From the NCBI RefSeq assembly GCF_007109405.1, contig NZ_VJOY01000004.1, forward strand, positions 248,001 through 312,000: 64,000 nucleotides of DNA, written 5' to 3'. Positions 8,309 to 18,951 of this stretch are shown here, piece after piece. A program made the translations under genes and the position numbers. Each line of letters begins with the position of its first letter. Position 1 is the first letter of the stretch. The notes beneath the pieces are model-generated. The model was not told the origin of the DNA and did no database searches. It saw only the letters and a program-made list of their open reading frames with translations. This stretch comes from Pseudomonas mangiferae. GTDB taxonomy: Bacteria > Pseudomonadota > Gammaproteobacteria > Pseudomonadales > Pseudomonadaceae.

Positions 8309-8965
8309 TCAGCCCTCGGCGGCCGGGCGTTTCACCCAGACCGGGGAGAGCTTGCCGCCGCTGCTGGTGACATACAGGCAGACCACTTCGCCGCGTTGCA
8401 GGGTGACCGGTTTCAGGTCGCTGACCTTGCGGTCGCCCTCGTACAGCGCCAGCCCGACCTTCACCGGGTTGATTTCACGCTCGCCGCGGGCCTGGGGCGC
8501 CACACCGTCCACCACGGCGGTCTTGCCGTCGGCGGTCTTCAGGGTCAGCTTGCTGTCGGTGAGGTTCTGCACCCGCACCAGGGCCTTCTGCTTGTTCTTG
8601 TAGGGCGGGTCTTCCACCAGGCGCGGGGCCGCGCCCGGCTGGTCCACCAGGGTGTAGTACTGGTCGGCGTCGAGCTTCACCGGCAGGGTCTGGCTGCCGA
8701 CCTTGGCGCTGTAGCTGCCGGCCGGGAGGAACTTGAAGTCGCTGGAGCCCAGGGGGCCGACGTCGTTGAGGGTGGTGTTGCCGACGTTGACGCTCAGCTC
8801 GCTGTTGCCCGCGTTGTAGGCGCGGACGAAGGCCGAGCCCTTGGGCGCGGTGGGGCCGTAGAGGCCGCCTTCGCCGCCCTGGGCATGAACGGACATCAGG
8901 CCGATCAGCAGGGCGCCGGCGGGGGCGAGCAGTCGTTTGGCGAGGGGGCGAGTCTTCAGTGTCAT
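8309..8965 (-). CDS. algF: Alginate O-acetylation accessory protein AlgF
   Basis: The 218-residue periplasmic protein has a signal sequence (MTLKTRPLAKRLLAPAGALL, cleavage likely after VHAQG). Two similar beta-sandwich-like halves follow, seen in VRAYNAGNSELSVNVG and VRVQNLTDSKLTLKTADG, a repeat pattern in keeping with known AlgF structure. AlgF works with AlgI, AlgJ and AlgX to add O-acetyl groups to mannuronate residues and has no recognised catalytic site. It lies between algJ and algA, as in other pseudomonads. Confidence 0.95.
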   Translation of the reverse strand: MTLKTRPLAKRLLAPAGALLIGLMSVHAQGGEGGLYGPTAPKGSAFVRAYNAGNSELSVNVGNTTLNDVGPLGSSDFKFLPAGSYSAKVGSQTLPVKLDADQYYTLVDQPGAAPRLVEDPPYKNKQKALVRVQNLTDSKLTLKTADGKTAVVDGVAPQARGEREINPVKVGLALYEGDRKVSDLKPVTLQRGEVVCLYVTSSGGKLSPVWVKRPAAEG

Positions 8966-9008
8966 CTGTGCATCTCCATGTTGTGGGCTTCAGCCCTGCG
9001 TAAGGGCA

Positions 9009-10175
9009 TCACCGTGCGGGTGTGCCAGCCTTGCCGGTCAGGTTGCTGACCAGACGTTCGTTGCCTGCACCGGCCTTCAGCTGGGCGATCCAGGCCGGGT
9101 CGAACCCGCTCAGGTCGTAGGCCATGGGCAGGTAGCGCTCGGGGAATTCCCAGATCACCAGTTGCGGCGGGTTGTCCTTGATCTCGTCGCTCTGCAGGTA
9201 CTTGAGCATCGGCAGGATCGGCCCGTGGCCGTCCTCGGCGTGGTTGCTCAGGTCGCGCTGCAGCGACTGGCGCAGGGCGCCGGCGAAATTCCACTTGGGG
9301 TTGGCGCTGTAGCTGGTGCCCACCAGGGCCACCGGGATCTCGGCCTCGGCGAACAGCGCGTCGTCGCCGCTGGCGGCGTCGTCCGCGGCGCGGGTCTCGC
9401 GCTGCTGCAGCTGTTCCTGGGCGGGCATCAGCTCGTCGAACAGCGGGTCCATGGGCAGGAAGGTGGTGAGGTCGCCCTTGTGGGTCTGCACCGCCACCGC
9501 CTCGGTGACGAACCGCTGCGGCGTGCCGCGCAGCGATACCGCTTGCTGCACGCTCTCGCTCAGCTCGCGGGCCGCCACTTCGGCACCCAGGGGCGTCCAG
9601 TGGGTGTCGGTGCGCAGGAACACCTCGCCCTGCTTCTTGGCCTCTTCCAGCGGGCCGAGCAGGTCGGGGGCGAGGATGCCGGCGCCGCGCACGGTGCCGC
9701 GGAACTGCTGGTAGAGGCTGCGGTACTGCTCGGTGGGGCGGTTGTCGCCGGCGTATTCCGGGTACAGGCGGGTCTTCGCCGGGATGATCGCCATCACCAG
9801 CTGGATGTCGCGCTTGGCCAACTCGTCGCGCACGCCCTGGATCAGCGCGAGGTTGTCCCGCTGGTGGCTGGCGGCGTCGGCCACCGGCTTGAACTCCTCG
9901 TCGGAGTACAGCCAGCCTTTCTCGCCGATCAGCACGCCGGGGCGGCCTTCGCCGAACAGGGTGTAGTCCACCGCGGCCCAGACGTTGGTGCCGAAGCGCT
10001 TCACCGGGAATTCCGCGTCGTAGTGCTTCTCCACCGCCTGGGCGAGTTTGCCGTCCAGGACGCTGGTGCCCTCGGCCGGGGAGAAGCCGTAGAGCCCCTT
10101 CAGGGACCACAGGCTCAGCGCCAGCAGCAGGGCGGAGAAGGCCACGACGTAGATCAGGTGCTGGGTTCTGCTCAT
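9009..10175 (-). CDS. algJ: Alginate O-acetyltransferase AlgJ
   Basis: The 388-residue protein has an N-terminal signal anchor at about residues 6-24. The SGNH-hydrolase-like domain shows the catalytic residues D190 and H192 in RTDTHWTPLG and S288 in VGTSYS. These numbers equal those described for P. aeruginosa AlgJ, which supports the ATG at 10175 over the in-frame GTG at 10184. GAGGTG sits upstream. AlgJ is a periplasmic acetylesterase-like protein that works with AlgI and AlgX in mannuronan O-acetylation. Its start lies 11 bases after the algI stop. Confidence 0.96.
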   Translation of the reverse strand: MSRTQHLIYVVAFSALLLALSLWSLKGLYGFSPAEGTSVLDGKLAQAVEKHYDAEFPVKRFGTNVWAAVDYTLFGEGRPGVLIGEKGWLYSDEEFKPVADAASHQRDNLALIQGVRDELAKRDIQLVMAIIPAKTRLYPEYAGDNRPTEQYRSLYQQFRGTVRGAGILAPDLLGPLEEAKKQGEVFLRTDTHWTPLGAEVAARELSESVQQAVSLRGTPQRFVTEAVAVQTHKGDLTTFLPMDPLFDELMPAQEQLQQRETRAADDAASGDDALFAEAEIPVALVGTSYSANPKWNFAGALRQSLQRDLSNHAEDGHGPILPMLKYLQSDEIKDNPPQLVIWEFPERYLPMAYDLSGFDPAWIAQLKAGAGNERLVSNLTGKAGTPAR

Positions 10176-10185
10176 GATCGACACC

Positions 10186-11739
10186 TCAGAACTGGAAGTA
10201 GAGGAAGGGCGAGAAGCTTTGCGCCGACAGCTTCAGCACCGAGGCGGCGAACAACAGGAGCAGGGCGACGCGGGTCGCCAGGACCGGCAACTGGGAAATC
10301 CAGGCCTGCTGGTAGACCAGGGCGCCGCTGGGGGCGTAGGCGATGGCCGCCGGGTCGGCGTCCACTTCCCGCGGCGTGCGCGGCTGGGCGGTGGCCGGGC
10401 CATTGGCTTCCACGTCGGTGGCGCGGGCCTTGGGCGCGCCGGTGAGGGGGCGGGAGTAGAACTGCAGCACGCCGCACACCGCCATCACGCCATAGGCCAG
10501 GGCCAGGGTGGCCACCTGCAGACTGGTGAGCTGGGCACTGTTCAGCTCGGACAGGTGCCAGTCGCCGAAGCTGAACATGGCGCTGTACATGCGCAGGGCC
10601 ACGTGGACGTTCTCGGCGCGGAAGATCACCCAGCCCACCACCACCAGCAGGAAGGTGAAGGCCCAGCGCCAGGGGCGCAGGCGCTTGGGCGCGGCGTCGA
10701 CGCCCAGGGCGCGCTCGATGGCCAGCCAGGCGCCGTGCCAGGCGCCCCAGATGATGAAAGTGAAGTTGGCGCCGTGCCACAGGCCGCCCAGCAGCATGGT
10801 CAGGAACAGGTTGCGGTAGGTCTGGAAGGTGCTGCCGCGGTTGCCGCCCAGGCTGATGTACAGGTAGTCCCGCAGCCAAGTGGACAGGCTGATGTGCCAG
10901 CGCCGCCAGAACTCGGTGATGGACTGGCTGATGTAGGGCTGGTTGAAGTTCTCCATGAAGCGGAAGCCCATCATCAGGCCAAGGCCGATGGCCATGTCGC
11001 TGTAGCCGGAGAAATCGAAATACAGCTGCGCGGTGTAGGCCAGGGCCCCCAGCCAGGCGTCGCCGGTGGTGGGGTCGGACAGCGCGAAACAGTGGTCGGC
11101 GATGGGCGCGATGCTGTCGGCGATGAACACCTTCTTGATGAAGCCCTGCATGAAGCGGGTGCAACCCTCGGAGAACTTCTCCAGGGTGTGGGTGCGGTGG
11201 TTGAACTGGTCCACCAGGTCGCGGAAGCGCAGCACCGGGCCGGCGATGAGGTGCGGGAAGATCGCCACGAAGGCCGCGAAGTCGATCAGGTTGCGGGTGG
11301 CCGGGGTGTCGCCGCGGTACACGTCGATGATGTAGCTGATGGACTCGAAGATGTAGAACGAGATCCCGATCGGCAACAGGATGTGGGTGATGATGAACGG
11401 CTCGACGCCGAAGTGGCTGACCAGCACGTTGAAGCTGTCCACCCCGAAGTTGGCGTACTTGAAGTAGCCCAGCACGCAGAGGTCGACCACCACGCCGGCC
11501 AGCAGCCAGCGCTGGCCGGTCTTGCTGCGCACGCCGGCGGCGCCGATGCGTAGCCCGATCCAGTAGTTGTACAGGGTCACCGCGGCGAACAGGCCGAGGA
11601 AATCGATGCGCCACCAGGCGTAGAAAATGTAGCTGGCCACCAGCAGCAGCAGGTTGCGGTAGCGGGTTCCGCTCAAGTAGTACAAGCCGAGAAAGATCGG
11701 CAGGAACAGGAACAGGAACACGTTGGATGAAAAGACCAT
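10186..11739 (-). CDS. algI: Membrane-bound O-acyltransferase AlgI
   Basis: The 517-residue, many-helix inner-membrane protein belongs to the MBOAT family. The catalytic histidine is H322 in GGLWHGANF, and the preceding WRRWHISLSTWLRDYLY is the conserved MBOAT block. It is thought to move acetyl groups across the inner membrane to AlgJ and AlgX. The ATG at 11739 (MVFSSNVFLFLFLPIF) has TGGAGA upstream and matches the usual AlgI N-terminus, so the eight extra residues from 11763 are not used. A 128-base gap with a hairpin separates it from algL. Confidence 0.97.
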   Translation of the reverse strand: MVFSSNVFLFLFLPIFLGLYYLSGTRYRNLLLLVASYIFYAWWRIDFLGLFAAVTLYNYWIGLRIGAAGVRSKTGQRWLLAGVVVDLCVLGYFKYANFGVDSFNVLVSHFGVEPFIITHILLPIGISFYIFESISYIIDVYRGDTPATRNLIDFAAFVAIFPHLIAGPVLRFRDLVDQFNHRTHTLEKFSEGCTRFMQGFIKKVFIADSIAPIADHCFALSDPTTGDAWLGALAYTAQLYFDFSGYSDMAIGLGLMMGFRFMENFNQPYISQSITEFWRRWHISLSTWLRDYLYISLGGNRGSTFQTYRNLFLTMLLGGLWHGANFTFIIWGAWHGAWLAIERALGVDAAPKRLRPWRWAFTFLLVVVGWVIFRAENVHVALRMYSAMFSFGDWHLSELNSAQLTSLQVATLALAYGVMAVCGVLQFYSRPLTGAPKARATDVEANGPATAQPRTPREVDADPAAIAYAPSGALVYQQAWISQLPVLATRVALLLLFAASVLKLSAQSFSPFLYFQF

Positions 11740-11844
11740 CCGCGTTTCTCCATTAAACGCCAAGTTACCGGGCCTTCAGGCCCGCCGTTTTCTCCCCGGG
11801 TCACGCAAGAGTTCGTCCCGCCGCGTCTGTGCGCGGTCAGGGGA

Positions 11845-11862
11845 CCGCCCCGTTCGGGGCGG
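11845..11862 (-). promoter_or_regulatory. Hairpin in the algL-algI gap
   Basis: CCGCCCC (11845-11851) and GGGGCGG (11856-11862) form a perfect 7-bp stem with a GTTC tetraloop, five bases after the algL stop. It has no U-tract. The gap (11740-11867) is one of the longest inside the operon. I recall a report of an internal promoter upstream of algI in P. aeruginosa, so this gap could carry one here too. Confidence 0.4.
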
Positions 11863-11867
11863 CCGGA

Positions 11868-13013
11868 TCAGCCGTCCTTCTTCTTCGCGTCCTTCTTCGC
11901 GTCCGCCGACTCGAACACCTGGGTGACGGCGCCGCCCAGGCGGAACGAATTGAAGGGTTCCATGGCGCGCTTGCGCGCGCGGAAGTCGTCGCTGCAGGCG
12001 TAGAGGGTGCAGTAGGGCTCCAGCCAGGCGTATTTGTTCTTGATCTTCAGGTCGTCCATGTCCTGGTCCTGGCCGGCCTTCTTGTCGAAGTCGTCCTGGT
12101 CCTCGACGCCCTCGATGACCCGCTCGGCGAGGCGCTTGAGCGCCTCGTGGTTCTCGCCGCGCAGGTCGACGCCGTTGGCCTGGGCGAACGCGGCGATCAT
12201 CACCAGGGGCGGCAGGGCGTAGTTGTGGTAGGCGAGGGCGCGCTGGCGGCGCTTGAGTTCGTTGGGCAGGTAGCCGTCGGTGTCCACTTGGGCGGCGGCG
12301 GTGCGGAACTGCTGCACCGACCAGTCGAACAGGTCGCGGCGGTCCAGCACCACGGAGGTGGCCATCACCGACCAGGCCGCCCAGTAGCTGTGGTTGTTGA
12401 CCTTCTTCAGGGGCAGGTCGCCCCAGTCCTGCACCACTTGGTCGGCGAGCTTGGCGAACCAGCCCTCGATGAGCGTGGCCTGCTGTTGGCGGCTGGCCAG
12501 GGGCTGCGACTCGGAATACTTCAGGCGCAGGTAGGACGAGGACAGGGTGCCCAGGGCCCATTTGCGCATGGACATGCCGGTGTGGTTGAAGTCGCTGCTC
12601 AGCAATGCGCCGGCCTGGGCCCATTCGCCCATCCACTGCAGCCCGCAATCCAGCTGCTGGGTGTCGCCGGTGCGCATGTACTGGGTGACCATCTTGCTGA
12701 CGCCACGCTCCAGTTGGGTGATGTCCTGGGTCTCGTCGCGGAAGGCCTTCTCGGCCTTGGTGTTGAGGGTCGCCCGGGCCTTGTCGGAGCCTTCGTACTT
12801 GCTGCGGAACTCCAGCTTGCCGGTGTAGGGCTTGGGTGCGGAGGGGCAGGCCTGGGTGGCCAGCTTCTCCGCCTTCTCACCGGCCTTCTTCTCCGCCCGG
12901 ACGTCCACCTTGTGGTAGTAGCCGGTGGGCGGCACCAGCCCGGCGGAGGCCGAGCCGGCCCAGAGCAGGCCGCCGAACAGGCAGGGGAGCAGCAGGGGGA
13001 TGGCGGTGCGCAT
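11868..13013 (-). CDS. algL: Poly(beta-D-mannuronate) lyase AlgL
   Basis: The 381-residue PL5-family periplasmic lyase cleaves mannuronate polymers by beta-elimination and clears stray alginate from the periplasm. The signal peptide covers about residues 1-24 (ends SASAG). The active-site block NNHSYW contains H208, and KYEGSD and [11 protein letters not shown] are conserved AlgL segments. The ATG at 13013 follows GAGGAG, and a GTG at 13028 overlapping the algX stop is less likely. The C-terminus ends in a lysine-rich tail ([11 protein letters not shown]) that looks disordered. It is somewhat longer than the P. aeruginosa protein. Confidence 0.96.
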   Translation of the reverse strand: MRTAIPLLLPCLFGGLLWAGSASAGLVPPTGYYHKVDVRAEKKAGEKAEKLATQACPSAPKPYTGKLEFRSKYEGSDKARATLNTKAEKAFRDETQDITQLERGVSKMVTQYMRTGDTQQLDCGLQWMGEWAQAGALLSSDFNHTGMSMRKWALGTLSSSYLRLKYSESQPLASRQQQATLIEGWFAKLADQVVQDWGDLPLKKVNNHSYWAAWSVMATSVVLDRRDLFDWSVQQFRTAAAQVDTDGYLPNELKRRQRALAYHNYALPPLVMIAAFAQANGVDLRGENHEALKRLAERVIEGVEDQDDFDKKAGQDQDMDDLKIKNKYAWLEPYCTLYACSDDFRARKRAMEPFNSFRLGGAVTQVFESADAKKDAKKKDG

Positions 13014-13024
13014 GATGGTTCTCC

Positions 13025-14482
13025 TCACTCGGCCTGGGCGGTCAGCGCGTGGCTGCCGGCGTCAGGGCGTTTGCAGAGGGTGGCCTGGACGCTGAGGCTG
13101 GGGGAGGCGTCCTCCGGCCCCTCGATCTCCAGGGCCAGCATGTTCAGGTCGACCCAGTCCTCGTCGTTGCGCAGCTCGAAGACGTAGCGGCCCCCGGTGT
13201 CGACCCGGTCGCTCTGCTCGATCTTGAAGTTCTCGCGGCGGCCGTTGAGGTACCAGATGGTGGCCTTGGCCTCGTGCACGGTGGGGTCGCTGAAGGTCAG
13301 GTCCACCTGGTAGTCGCCGCCGCGCAGGTCCAGCACCTTGTTCTGGCCCTTGCCGTTCACCAGAACTTCGGTGGGGCCGCCCTTGCGCAGGGTGACCTTG
13401 TTCTTCAGGGTCGCCTCGCGGCCGACGCAGCCGTTGTCCACCAGCGGCACCGCCTGGCGGTAGAAGCTCTTCTGCGCCATGTCGTAGTGGGTGGCGAATT
13501 CCCAGATGAGGATCTTCGGCGGGTGGTCGTGGAATTCCTTGCTGGTCATGTACTGCAGGATGGCGCTGTCGAAGCCGCCGCCGCTGACCGCCATGTTCAG
13601 CACTTGGGCGCCGGTGTGCTGTTCGAGGAAGCCGCCGAAGTTGTAGGCCGGGCCGCTGTTACTGGTGCCCACCAGGGTGATCTGCGGATCGGAGTCGTCG
13701 CCGAACAGGCTGTCGCCGCTGGCCTCGCCCACCGGCTCGGTCTCGTAGCGGTCGACGTACTGGATCGGGTAGCTGGTGCCGCACAGCTGGGCGGCGGTCT
13801 TGTGCAGGGTGCCGGCCTTGGGCAGCAGGCCGGTCCGCTTGCTGGCGAACTCCTTCTTCGGGATGTCGGAGAAGCCCGGCACCTGCTTGAGGGTCTCGGC
13901 CACCAGCTTGGCGGTGCGGTCCGCGCCCATGGGCGTCCAGTGGTGGTCGGCCTGGAAGTAGTAGGCGGTGTCGACGTTCTTCTCGTCGAACAGCGGCGAC
14001 AGGTCGGTGACCCAGATGCCGGTCTTGCGGAAGTCCTCGACCGTCTTCAGGTAGTTCTTGCGGGCCAGGTCGTAGTTGAATTTCTGCTTCTCTTCCGGGG
14101 TGAGCTTCTCCCGGTTCACCAGGCCGCGGGTCGGCTGGTAGACCACCATCAGCTCGACGCCCTTGCGCTTGAGGGCATCGCGCAGGCGCTTGAACTCGCT
14201 GTAGCCGTAGGGGGTAGTGCCGAAGTCGGTACGCAGGTCGTAGCGGGTCCGGAACAGCCAGTCGCCCTGGGCCTGCACCAGGCTGGCGAAGAAGCTCAGG
14301 TACTTGGTGTTGTAGACGTTCGGGTCCTGGGCGGTGGCGCACAGCGGCCCGGTGCGCTGCACCTGGTAGACCGGCTCGGCGTGCACTCCGCTGCTGGCTG
14401 CCAGCAGACCGGCGCCGAGGGTCGCACCCAGGGCTGCGCCGGATACCGAAGCGGCGAGGCGTTTGAGGAAAAATGCGTGCAT
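13025..14482 (-). CDS. algX: Alginate O-acetyltransferase AlgX
   Basis: The 485-residue periplasmic protein has a signal peptide ending near GVHA (residue 35). The N-terminal SGNH-like domain carries D179 and H181 in ADHHWTPMG and S274 in VGTSNSG. These correspond to P. aeruginosa D174, H176 and S269 with a constant offset of five. A C-terminal carbohydrate-binding module covers roughly the last 130 residues. AlgX is the terminal acetyltransferase acting on mannuronan and is part of the AlgK-AlgX export complex. AlgJ at 9009-10175 is a paralogue of its catalytic domain. Confidence 0.97.
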   Translation of the reverse strand: MHAFFLKRLAASVSGAALGATLGAGLLAASSGVHAEPVYQVQRTGPLCATAQDPNVYNTKYLSFFASLVQAQGDWLFRTRYDLRTDFGTTPYGYSEFKRLRDALKRKGVELMVVYQPTRGLVNREKLTPEEKQKFNYDLARKNYLKTVEDFRKTGIWVTDLSPLFDEKNVDTAYYFQADHHWTPMGADRTAKLVAETLKQVPGFSDIPKKEFASKRTGLLPKAGTLHKTAAQLCGTSYPIQYVDRYETEPVGEASGDSLFGDDSDPQITLVGTSNSGPAYNFGGFLEQHTGAQVLNMAVSGGGFDSAILQYMTSKEFHDHPPKILIWEFATHYDMAQKSFYRQAVPLVDNGCVGREATLKNKVTLRKGGPTEVLVNGKGQNKVLDLRGGDYQVDLTFSDPTVHEAKATIWYLNGRRENFKIEQSDRVDTGGRYVFELRNDEDWVDLNMLALEIEGPEDASPSLSVQATLCKRPDAGSHALTAQAE

Positions 14483-14497
14483 AGGTGTTCCGGCTCC

Positions 14498-16057
14498 TCA
14501 GTCCTGCATTTCGACCTGGCTGTCTATGGGGTCGATGAGCACCGCCTGCTTGCGGCGCACCATCATGTCGAGAATCTGTTCCTGGTTGTCGCCGAGCACC
14601 CCGGCGAAGCTGATGCCGGAGCTCTTGGTCGGCGCCAGCATTTCCACCCGGTACAGCTCCACGCTGAGCGGCGAGTCGATGGCCAGCGGCGAGGAGCCGT
14701 TGGCGGCGAGCTTGCCGCCGACCACGATCATCGAGACCTCGGTGTCGAAGGGGTCGAGGCGGATGTCCCGGTCGGTGTCGGACAGGTCCTTGATGTGGCC
14801 GTAGATGCCCGTCAGTTGGTTGGCCGCGGCGACGTTCTCGTACAGGCGGATATTCACGCTGTTGCGTACGCGGATGCCGTGGCGGGTGTTGTTGAAGATC
14901 TGGTTGCCCCACAGCAGGTTGTTGGGGCTCTCGTAGAGGGTGATGCCGTCGGCGTGGTTGCGGTACACCTCGTTGTAGGCCACCAGATTGTTGACGCTGT
15001 TGCGGTCGATGACGATGCCCGAGAGCTTGTTGTCATAGGACCGGTTGTTGATGATCCAGCTGTCGTTGACCTCACGGGAGATGATGATCCCGTGCTTCTT
15101 CTTGGTGCCGTAGACGGTGTTGTCGGCGATGATCAGCCCGTGGGAGCGGTCGTGGGGATCGATGCCGTAGACGACGTTGTCGCGGTAGGTGTTGCCCTTG
15201 ATCACCACGTTGGCCGCTTCGTAGCAGTAGAAGCCGTACCAGATGTCGACGAACTCCGAGCCCAGCAGCCAGCCGGTGGGTGCCGGGCGCTTGAGGCGCT
15301 CGTGCATGCCGGGGGTGTACTGGGTGACGCTGACGCCGTAGGACTTGCTGTTGCTGTAGCCGAGGCTGGCCACCTGGCTGTCGACGATGTACAGCTGGCT
15401 GCCGCCCCAGGACACCAGGAACGGCCGGAACTCGTCGGGCCGGCGGAATGTCGCCGTGGCGTTGTCGCCCTCGCGCCAGCCGGTCAGCTTGGTGTCCACC
15501 AGGAACAGCAGGCCGTCGTTGACCAGGAACGCGCCGCGCTCCTGGGACAGGCGGAATTCCTTGACCTGCTTGTCCACCACCAGAGTCGCGCCCTGGGCCA
15601 CCACCACCGGCAGGCGGGCGATGAACACCCCGGGCTCGCTCTCGGCGAACTGCTCCTTGGGCAGCTGGCGGGCGAGGTCGGCCAGGCTCACCCGGCCGCC
15701 CTCGATGAAGATCGCCTGGGGCATGCCGTGCTGGCGGGTCACCCACTCGCGCAGGCGCTCGTCGCCGCCGATGAAGTCCTTCAGGGCGTCCTGCTGGAGC
15801 ATGCGCCGCACCGCGATGCGGCCTTGCCCCTGGTGCTGGGGAATCTTCGCCAGGGCGGCCGCGCGGGTGTAGCCGCTCAGGTCGGGCAGGACCGGCGGCG
15901 GTATTTCCAGCTCCTCGGTGGGGGCGCTGGTCACCGTGTAGTTCTTCGCCGGCTTGAGTTCCTTGGCCACTTCGTCCGCCTGGCTCTGGGGCACCAGGGT
16001 CAGGGCGCCGAGCAGCAGGCCGCCGTACAGCAGGCCATTACCGATGCGAGGTTTCAT
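14498..16057 (-). CDS. algG: Mannuronan C5-epimerase AlgG
   Basis: The 519-residue periplasmic enzyme converts mannuronate to guluronate in the nascent polymer. A signal peptide covers about residues 1-27 (SQADE). The central right-handed parallel beta-helix is seen as repeated short strands from about residue 220 to 440 (VIKGNTYRDNVVYG, IIADNTVYG, IINNRSYDN, VAYNEVYRN). The catalytic DPHD motif is at residues 300-303. AlgG also helps protect the polymer in transit. The ATG at 16057 has GGGAGGA upstream. It is 29 bases from algE and slightly shorter than the P. aeruginosa enzyme. Confidence 0.96.
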   Translation of the reverse strand: MKPRIGNGLLYGGLLLGALTLVPQSQADEVAKELKPAKNYTVTSAPTEELEIPPPVLPDLSGYTRAAALAKIPQHQGQGRIAVRRMLQQDALKDFIGGDERLREWVTRQHGMPQAIFIEGGRVSLADLARQLPKEQFAESEPGVFIARLPVVVAQGATLVVDKQVKEFRLSQERGAFLVNDGLLFLVDTKLTGWREGDNATATFRRPDEFRPFLVSWGGSQLYIVDSQVASLGYSNSKSYGVSVTQYTPGMHERLKRPAPTGWLLGSEFVDIWYGFYCYEAANVVIKGNTYRDNVVYGIDPHDRSHGLIIADNTVYGTKKKHGIIISREVNDSWIINNRSYDNKLSGIVIDRNSVNNLVAYNEVYRNHADGITLYESPNNLLWGNQIFNNTRHGIRVRNSVNIRLYENVAAANQLTGIYGHIKDLSDTDRDIRLDPFDTEVSMIVVGGKLAANGSSPLAIDSPLSVELYRVEMLAPTKSSGISFAGVLGDNQEQILDMMVRRKQAVLIDPIDSQVEMQD

Positions 16058-16086
16058 CGCGGTTCCTCCCTTGGGCGACGGACGCA

Positions 16087-17535
16087 TCAGAAGCGCCAGA
16101 TGAGATCGACGAAGGCACGGTGCATCAGCGAGTCCGCCTGGCTGCCGTAGGCGTCGCCCGGCTTGAACACACCGCCGCGGAAACGCACCAGGGCCGAGCT
16201 GTCGTCGAAGTGCTGGCTCATGGAGGCCGGCAGCAGGCCCTGCTTGAAGTACTTGGTCACCACCAGGTCGACTTCCTGGCCCAGGTCCTTGTCGCCGTCC
16301 TGCAGCGGGGCGTTGATGCCGCTGGCGCCCACGTCCTGGTCGCCGTCGAGGCGCCAGAAGCGGTGGTAGACCAGGCTGGCGTCGTAGTCCTCGCGCAGCT
16401 TCCAGGAACCGAACGCGGTGGCGACCTGCAGGTTGCTCAGCTCGCCGCGGAACGCCTCGCCGAAGCGGTGCAGGCGCGACTCGACGCCGGTGAAGCTGGA
16501 GCGGTTGCTCTCCAGGCCGGTCTGCACGAACTGCTTGGACTTGTCCTCGTCGCCGCCGCCGCTGCCACGGGCGTAGGCGCCGCCGACCTTCCACTGGTCG
16601 TCGATGTTCCAGCGCAGGCCCAGATCCACCGCCCAGGCATCGACGTCGCCATCGTGGCGGCCGGTGGCGACCCGGCGGTCGTCCACCACGCCCTGGCTGA
16701 TGGCGTCGGTCTGGCCGGTGAGCCAGGTGAGCTGCGCCCAGTAGTTGAGGGGCTGGCGCGAGCGGGTGTTGAAGAAGTCACCGTCGGCTTCCAGGCCGAG
16801 CCAGGTGAGGTCGCCGGTGTAGGTCTTGCTCAGCTCGTCGACCTGCTCGCCGACCCGCGGCAGGCTGCCGCTGTCGTGGCTGTGGTGGAGCTTCATGCCG
16901 ACCCAGTGGCCCGGGGACCACTGGGTGCCCACGCTGCCGAACAGGTGCTGGCGGTCCTTGTCCCGGGGCGAGAGTTCGTCCAGGTCGGTGCGGTAGTCGC
17001 TGAAACGCTCGGCGGCGCCCAGGTTGGCCCGCAGCAGGGTGGTGTCGAAGGTCCAGTTAAGCGCCTCGATGTTGGTGTCCCACCAGGTGCCTTCCTGGCT
17101 GCGCAGGCGCTGGCGGCCGAAGCGCAGGTGCTCGCCGGGGTAGGGGGTCAGGCCGGCGTAGTCGACCCAGAACTCGCGCATGGCCAGGTAGCTCTTGTCC
17201 GGCTCGCGGCTGTCGCCCTGGTCCGAGTCGGCCTCGATGTCGCCGGACTCGATGGTGTCGGTCTCGACGATGTCGGTGGCGGCGACCGCCTGGCCCATGG
17301 CGAAGGCGCTCCACTGGCCACGCTGGCCGAAGATCCACGGCCGCAGGTCGATACCGAAGCCGTTCACGTCGCCGCCGTCGCGGGTGCCCAGGTCACGGTC
17401 GTCCTCGGACTGACCGGTGAACTTGAGGTCCAGGCCGAAGTTCTTGTCGGGCGCATTCGCCGCCTGCAGCGGGGTGCTCGCCAGGAGCGAGATGCCGAGG
17501 CCGAGGCCGGTGCCGATCCAATGTTTCAGAGTCAT
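16087..17535 (-). CDS. algE: Outer-membrane alginate export porin AlgE
   Basis: The 482-residue protein has a signal peptide (about residues 1-28, ending PLQAA) and alternating amphipathic strands with aromatic girdles throughout, ending in the outer-membrane signature phenylalanine (DLIWRF). The family forms an 18-strand barrel with an arginine-lined pore through which alginate leaves the cell. The ATG at 17535 begins [14 protein letters not shown], and the 18-residue extension upstream has no signal-peptide character. Position between algK and algG is as expected. Confidence 0.96.
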   Translation of the reverse strand: MTLKHWIGTGLGLGISLLASTPLQAANAPDKNFGLDLKFTGQSEDDRDLGTRDGGDVNGFGIDLRPWIFGQRGQWSAFAMGQAVAATDIVETDTIESGDIEADSDQGDSREPDKSYLAMREFWVDYAGLTPYPGEHLRFGRQRLRSQEGTWWDTNIEALNWTFDTTLLRANLGAAERFSDYRTDLDELSPRDKDRQHLFGSVGTQWSPGHWVGMKLHHSHDSGSLPRVGEQVDELSKTYTGDLTWLGLEADGDFFNTRSRQPLNYWAQLTWLTGQTDAISQGVVDDRRVATGRHDGDVDAWAVDLGLRWNIDDQWKVGGAYARGSGGGDEDKSKQFVQTGLESNRSSFTGVESRLHRFGEAFRGELSNLQVATAFGSWKLREDYDASLVYHRFWRLDGDQDVGASGINAPLQDGDKDLGQEVDLVVTKYFKQGLLPASMSQHFDDSSALVRFRGGVFKPGDAYGSQADSLMHRAFVDLIWRF

Positions 17536-17543
17536 CGTGCGTC

Positions 17544-18938
17544 CTACTGCTGTGTCTGCATGGCTTGCAGCGCGGGCGAGGTCTGCCACGCGTTACCGCG
17601 CAGCTGCCGCTCTTCGCGCAGCAGGGTTTCGGCCCGGGGGCGGTCCGCGGGCGGCAGCTGCTGGTCGATCTGCTGCGCCAGTTCGAGGGACTGGGGCGTG
17701 TTCTTCGGCAACGCCAGCTGGCTGAAGACATAGGCGTTGACCGGGTTGGGCACGAAGCCCTTGCCCTGGGAGAACAGCTGCGCCAGGGCGAAGTCGGCGT
17801 TGACCATGCCGGCGCGGGCGGCGGTCAGCAGGTAGTCCAGGGCCTTCTGGGGATCGATGTCGCCGAGGAAGCCGCGCATGTAGATCTGGCCCAGGAAGTA
17901 GTTGGCGTTGGGCTCGGTGGGCGCCGCCTTGAGCAGGTGCTCGACCGCCTTCTGCGGGTCCTGGGGCACCAGCTTGCCTTCGTAGTAGAGCTTGCCCAGC
18001 AGCAGCTCGGCGCGCGGCTGCGCGGCGGCGCGGCCCTTGTCCAGGTACTCCATCATCTTGTCGGTGTCGCCCAGGGCCGGGTACTCGTAGAGCAACCGGG
18101 CCAGGCTGACCCAGGACGCCGGGTACTGGGGGGCGATCTCTTCCAGGAGCTTCTGCGCGGTGTTCTCGTCCGGCTTGCCGATCTCGGCGTCGGCCAGCAC
18201 CATCGCCACCGAGTCCACCCGCTGGGCCGGCACGTTGCCGCTGCGGTAGCCGGCCATCATGCGTTCCAGCAGGGCGTCGCGCTTCTCCACGGCCTGGGCG
18301 TCGTCGGACTTGGCGCGCTTCTGGTAGACGGTGGCCAGTTCGAGGTAGCAGACGTCCGCCTGGCTCAGAGCCTTCTCGCAGATGCCTTCGATCTCGCCCA
18401 GGTGCTGGTCGTAGGTGCCCTGGGTCCGGTAGTACACCACCTGGGCCAGGTCGGCCTGGGCGTAGCCGGCGGCGCGCCAGGCGGAGATGCGCGCCTGCAC
18501 GTCGAGGCCCGGGAAGTCCTGCGGGTACTGCATATAGAGCATCACCAGGGGCATCAGGCTGTTCTGCTCGCCTTCGGCGAAGGAGGCTTCCAGCAGCTGA
18601 CCGGCCTCGCGGCGCTCGTCGGCGCTGGCGCCGGGCTTGGCCGCCAGCAGCCGGCCCAGGCGGGCCTTGGCCCGGGGCGATTCGTCCAGGGCGCGGCGGT
18701 AGGTGCGTTCGGCTTCGCGCAGTTGCTCCGGGTCGCCACTGGCCACCTGCAGGTCGGCCAGGCCGACCTGGGCGTTGACGTAGCCGAGGTCGGCGAGCTG
18801 GCGGTAGTTGCGCTCGGCGGTGGCGGTGTCGCCACGCTTGAGCGCCTCGTTGGCCAGGCGCTGGTCGGGCAGGCCGCTGCAGCCGGCCAGGCCGATGGCC
18901 ACGGCGAGCAGGAGCAGGCGGGGTCGAGTGTCGATCAC
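17544..18938 (-). CDS. algK: Alginate export lipoprotein AlgK
   Basis: The 464-residue outer-membrane lipoprotein has a lipobox LAGC with C20 as the acylated cysteine. The rest is a superhelix of TPR/Sel1-like repeats (for example [21 protein letters not shown] and [20 protein letters not shown]), with recurring A-x-x-x-L-G patterns at ~36-residue spacing. AlgK helps place AlgE in the outer membrane and bridges to AlgX and Alg44. It starts with GTG at 18938 behind GAGGGA, 13 bases after the alg44 stop. Confidence 0.96.
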   Translation of the reverse strand: MIDTRPRLLLLAVAIGLAGCSGLPDQRLANEALKRGDTATAERNYRQLADLGYVNAQVGLADLQVASGDPEQLREAERTYRRALDESPRAKARLGRLLAAKPGASADERREAGQLLEASFAEGEQNSLMPLVMLYMQYPQDFPGLDVQARISAWRAAGYAQADLAQVVYYRTQGTYDQHLGEIEGICEKALSQADVCYLELATVYQKRAKSDDAQAVEKRDALLERMMAGYRSGNVPAQRVDSVAMVLADAEIGKPDENTAQKLLEEIAPQYPASWVSLARLLYEYPALGDTDKMMEYLDKGRAAAQPRAELLLGKLYYEGKLVPQDPQKAVEHLLKAAPTEPNANYFLGQIYMRGFLGDIDPQKALDYLLTAARAGMVNADFALAQLFSQGKGFVPNPVNAYVFSQLALPKNTPQSLELAQQIDQQLPPADRPRAETLLREERQLRGNAWQTSPALQAMQTQQ

Positions 18939-18951
18939 TGGCCAGTCTCCC

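Noticed and set aside
13049-16150. Plus-strand open frame of 1033 codons opposite algX and algG
   Set aside because: Low-complexity translation (runs of V, A, G, D) typical of the antisense frame of GC-rich genes. It has no recognisable domain and spans two well-supported genes.
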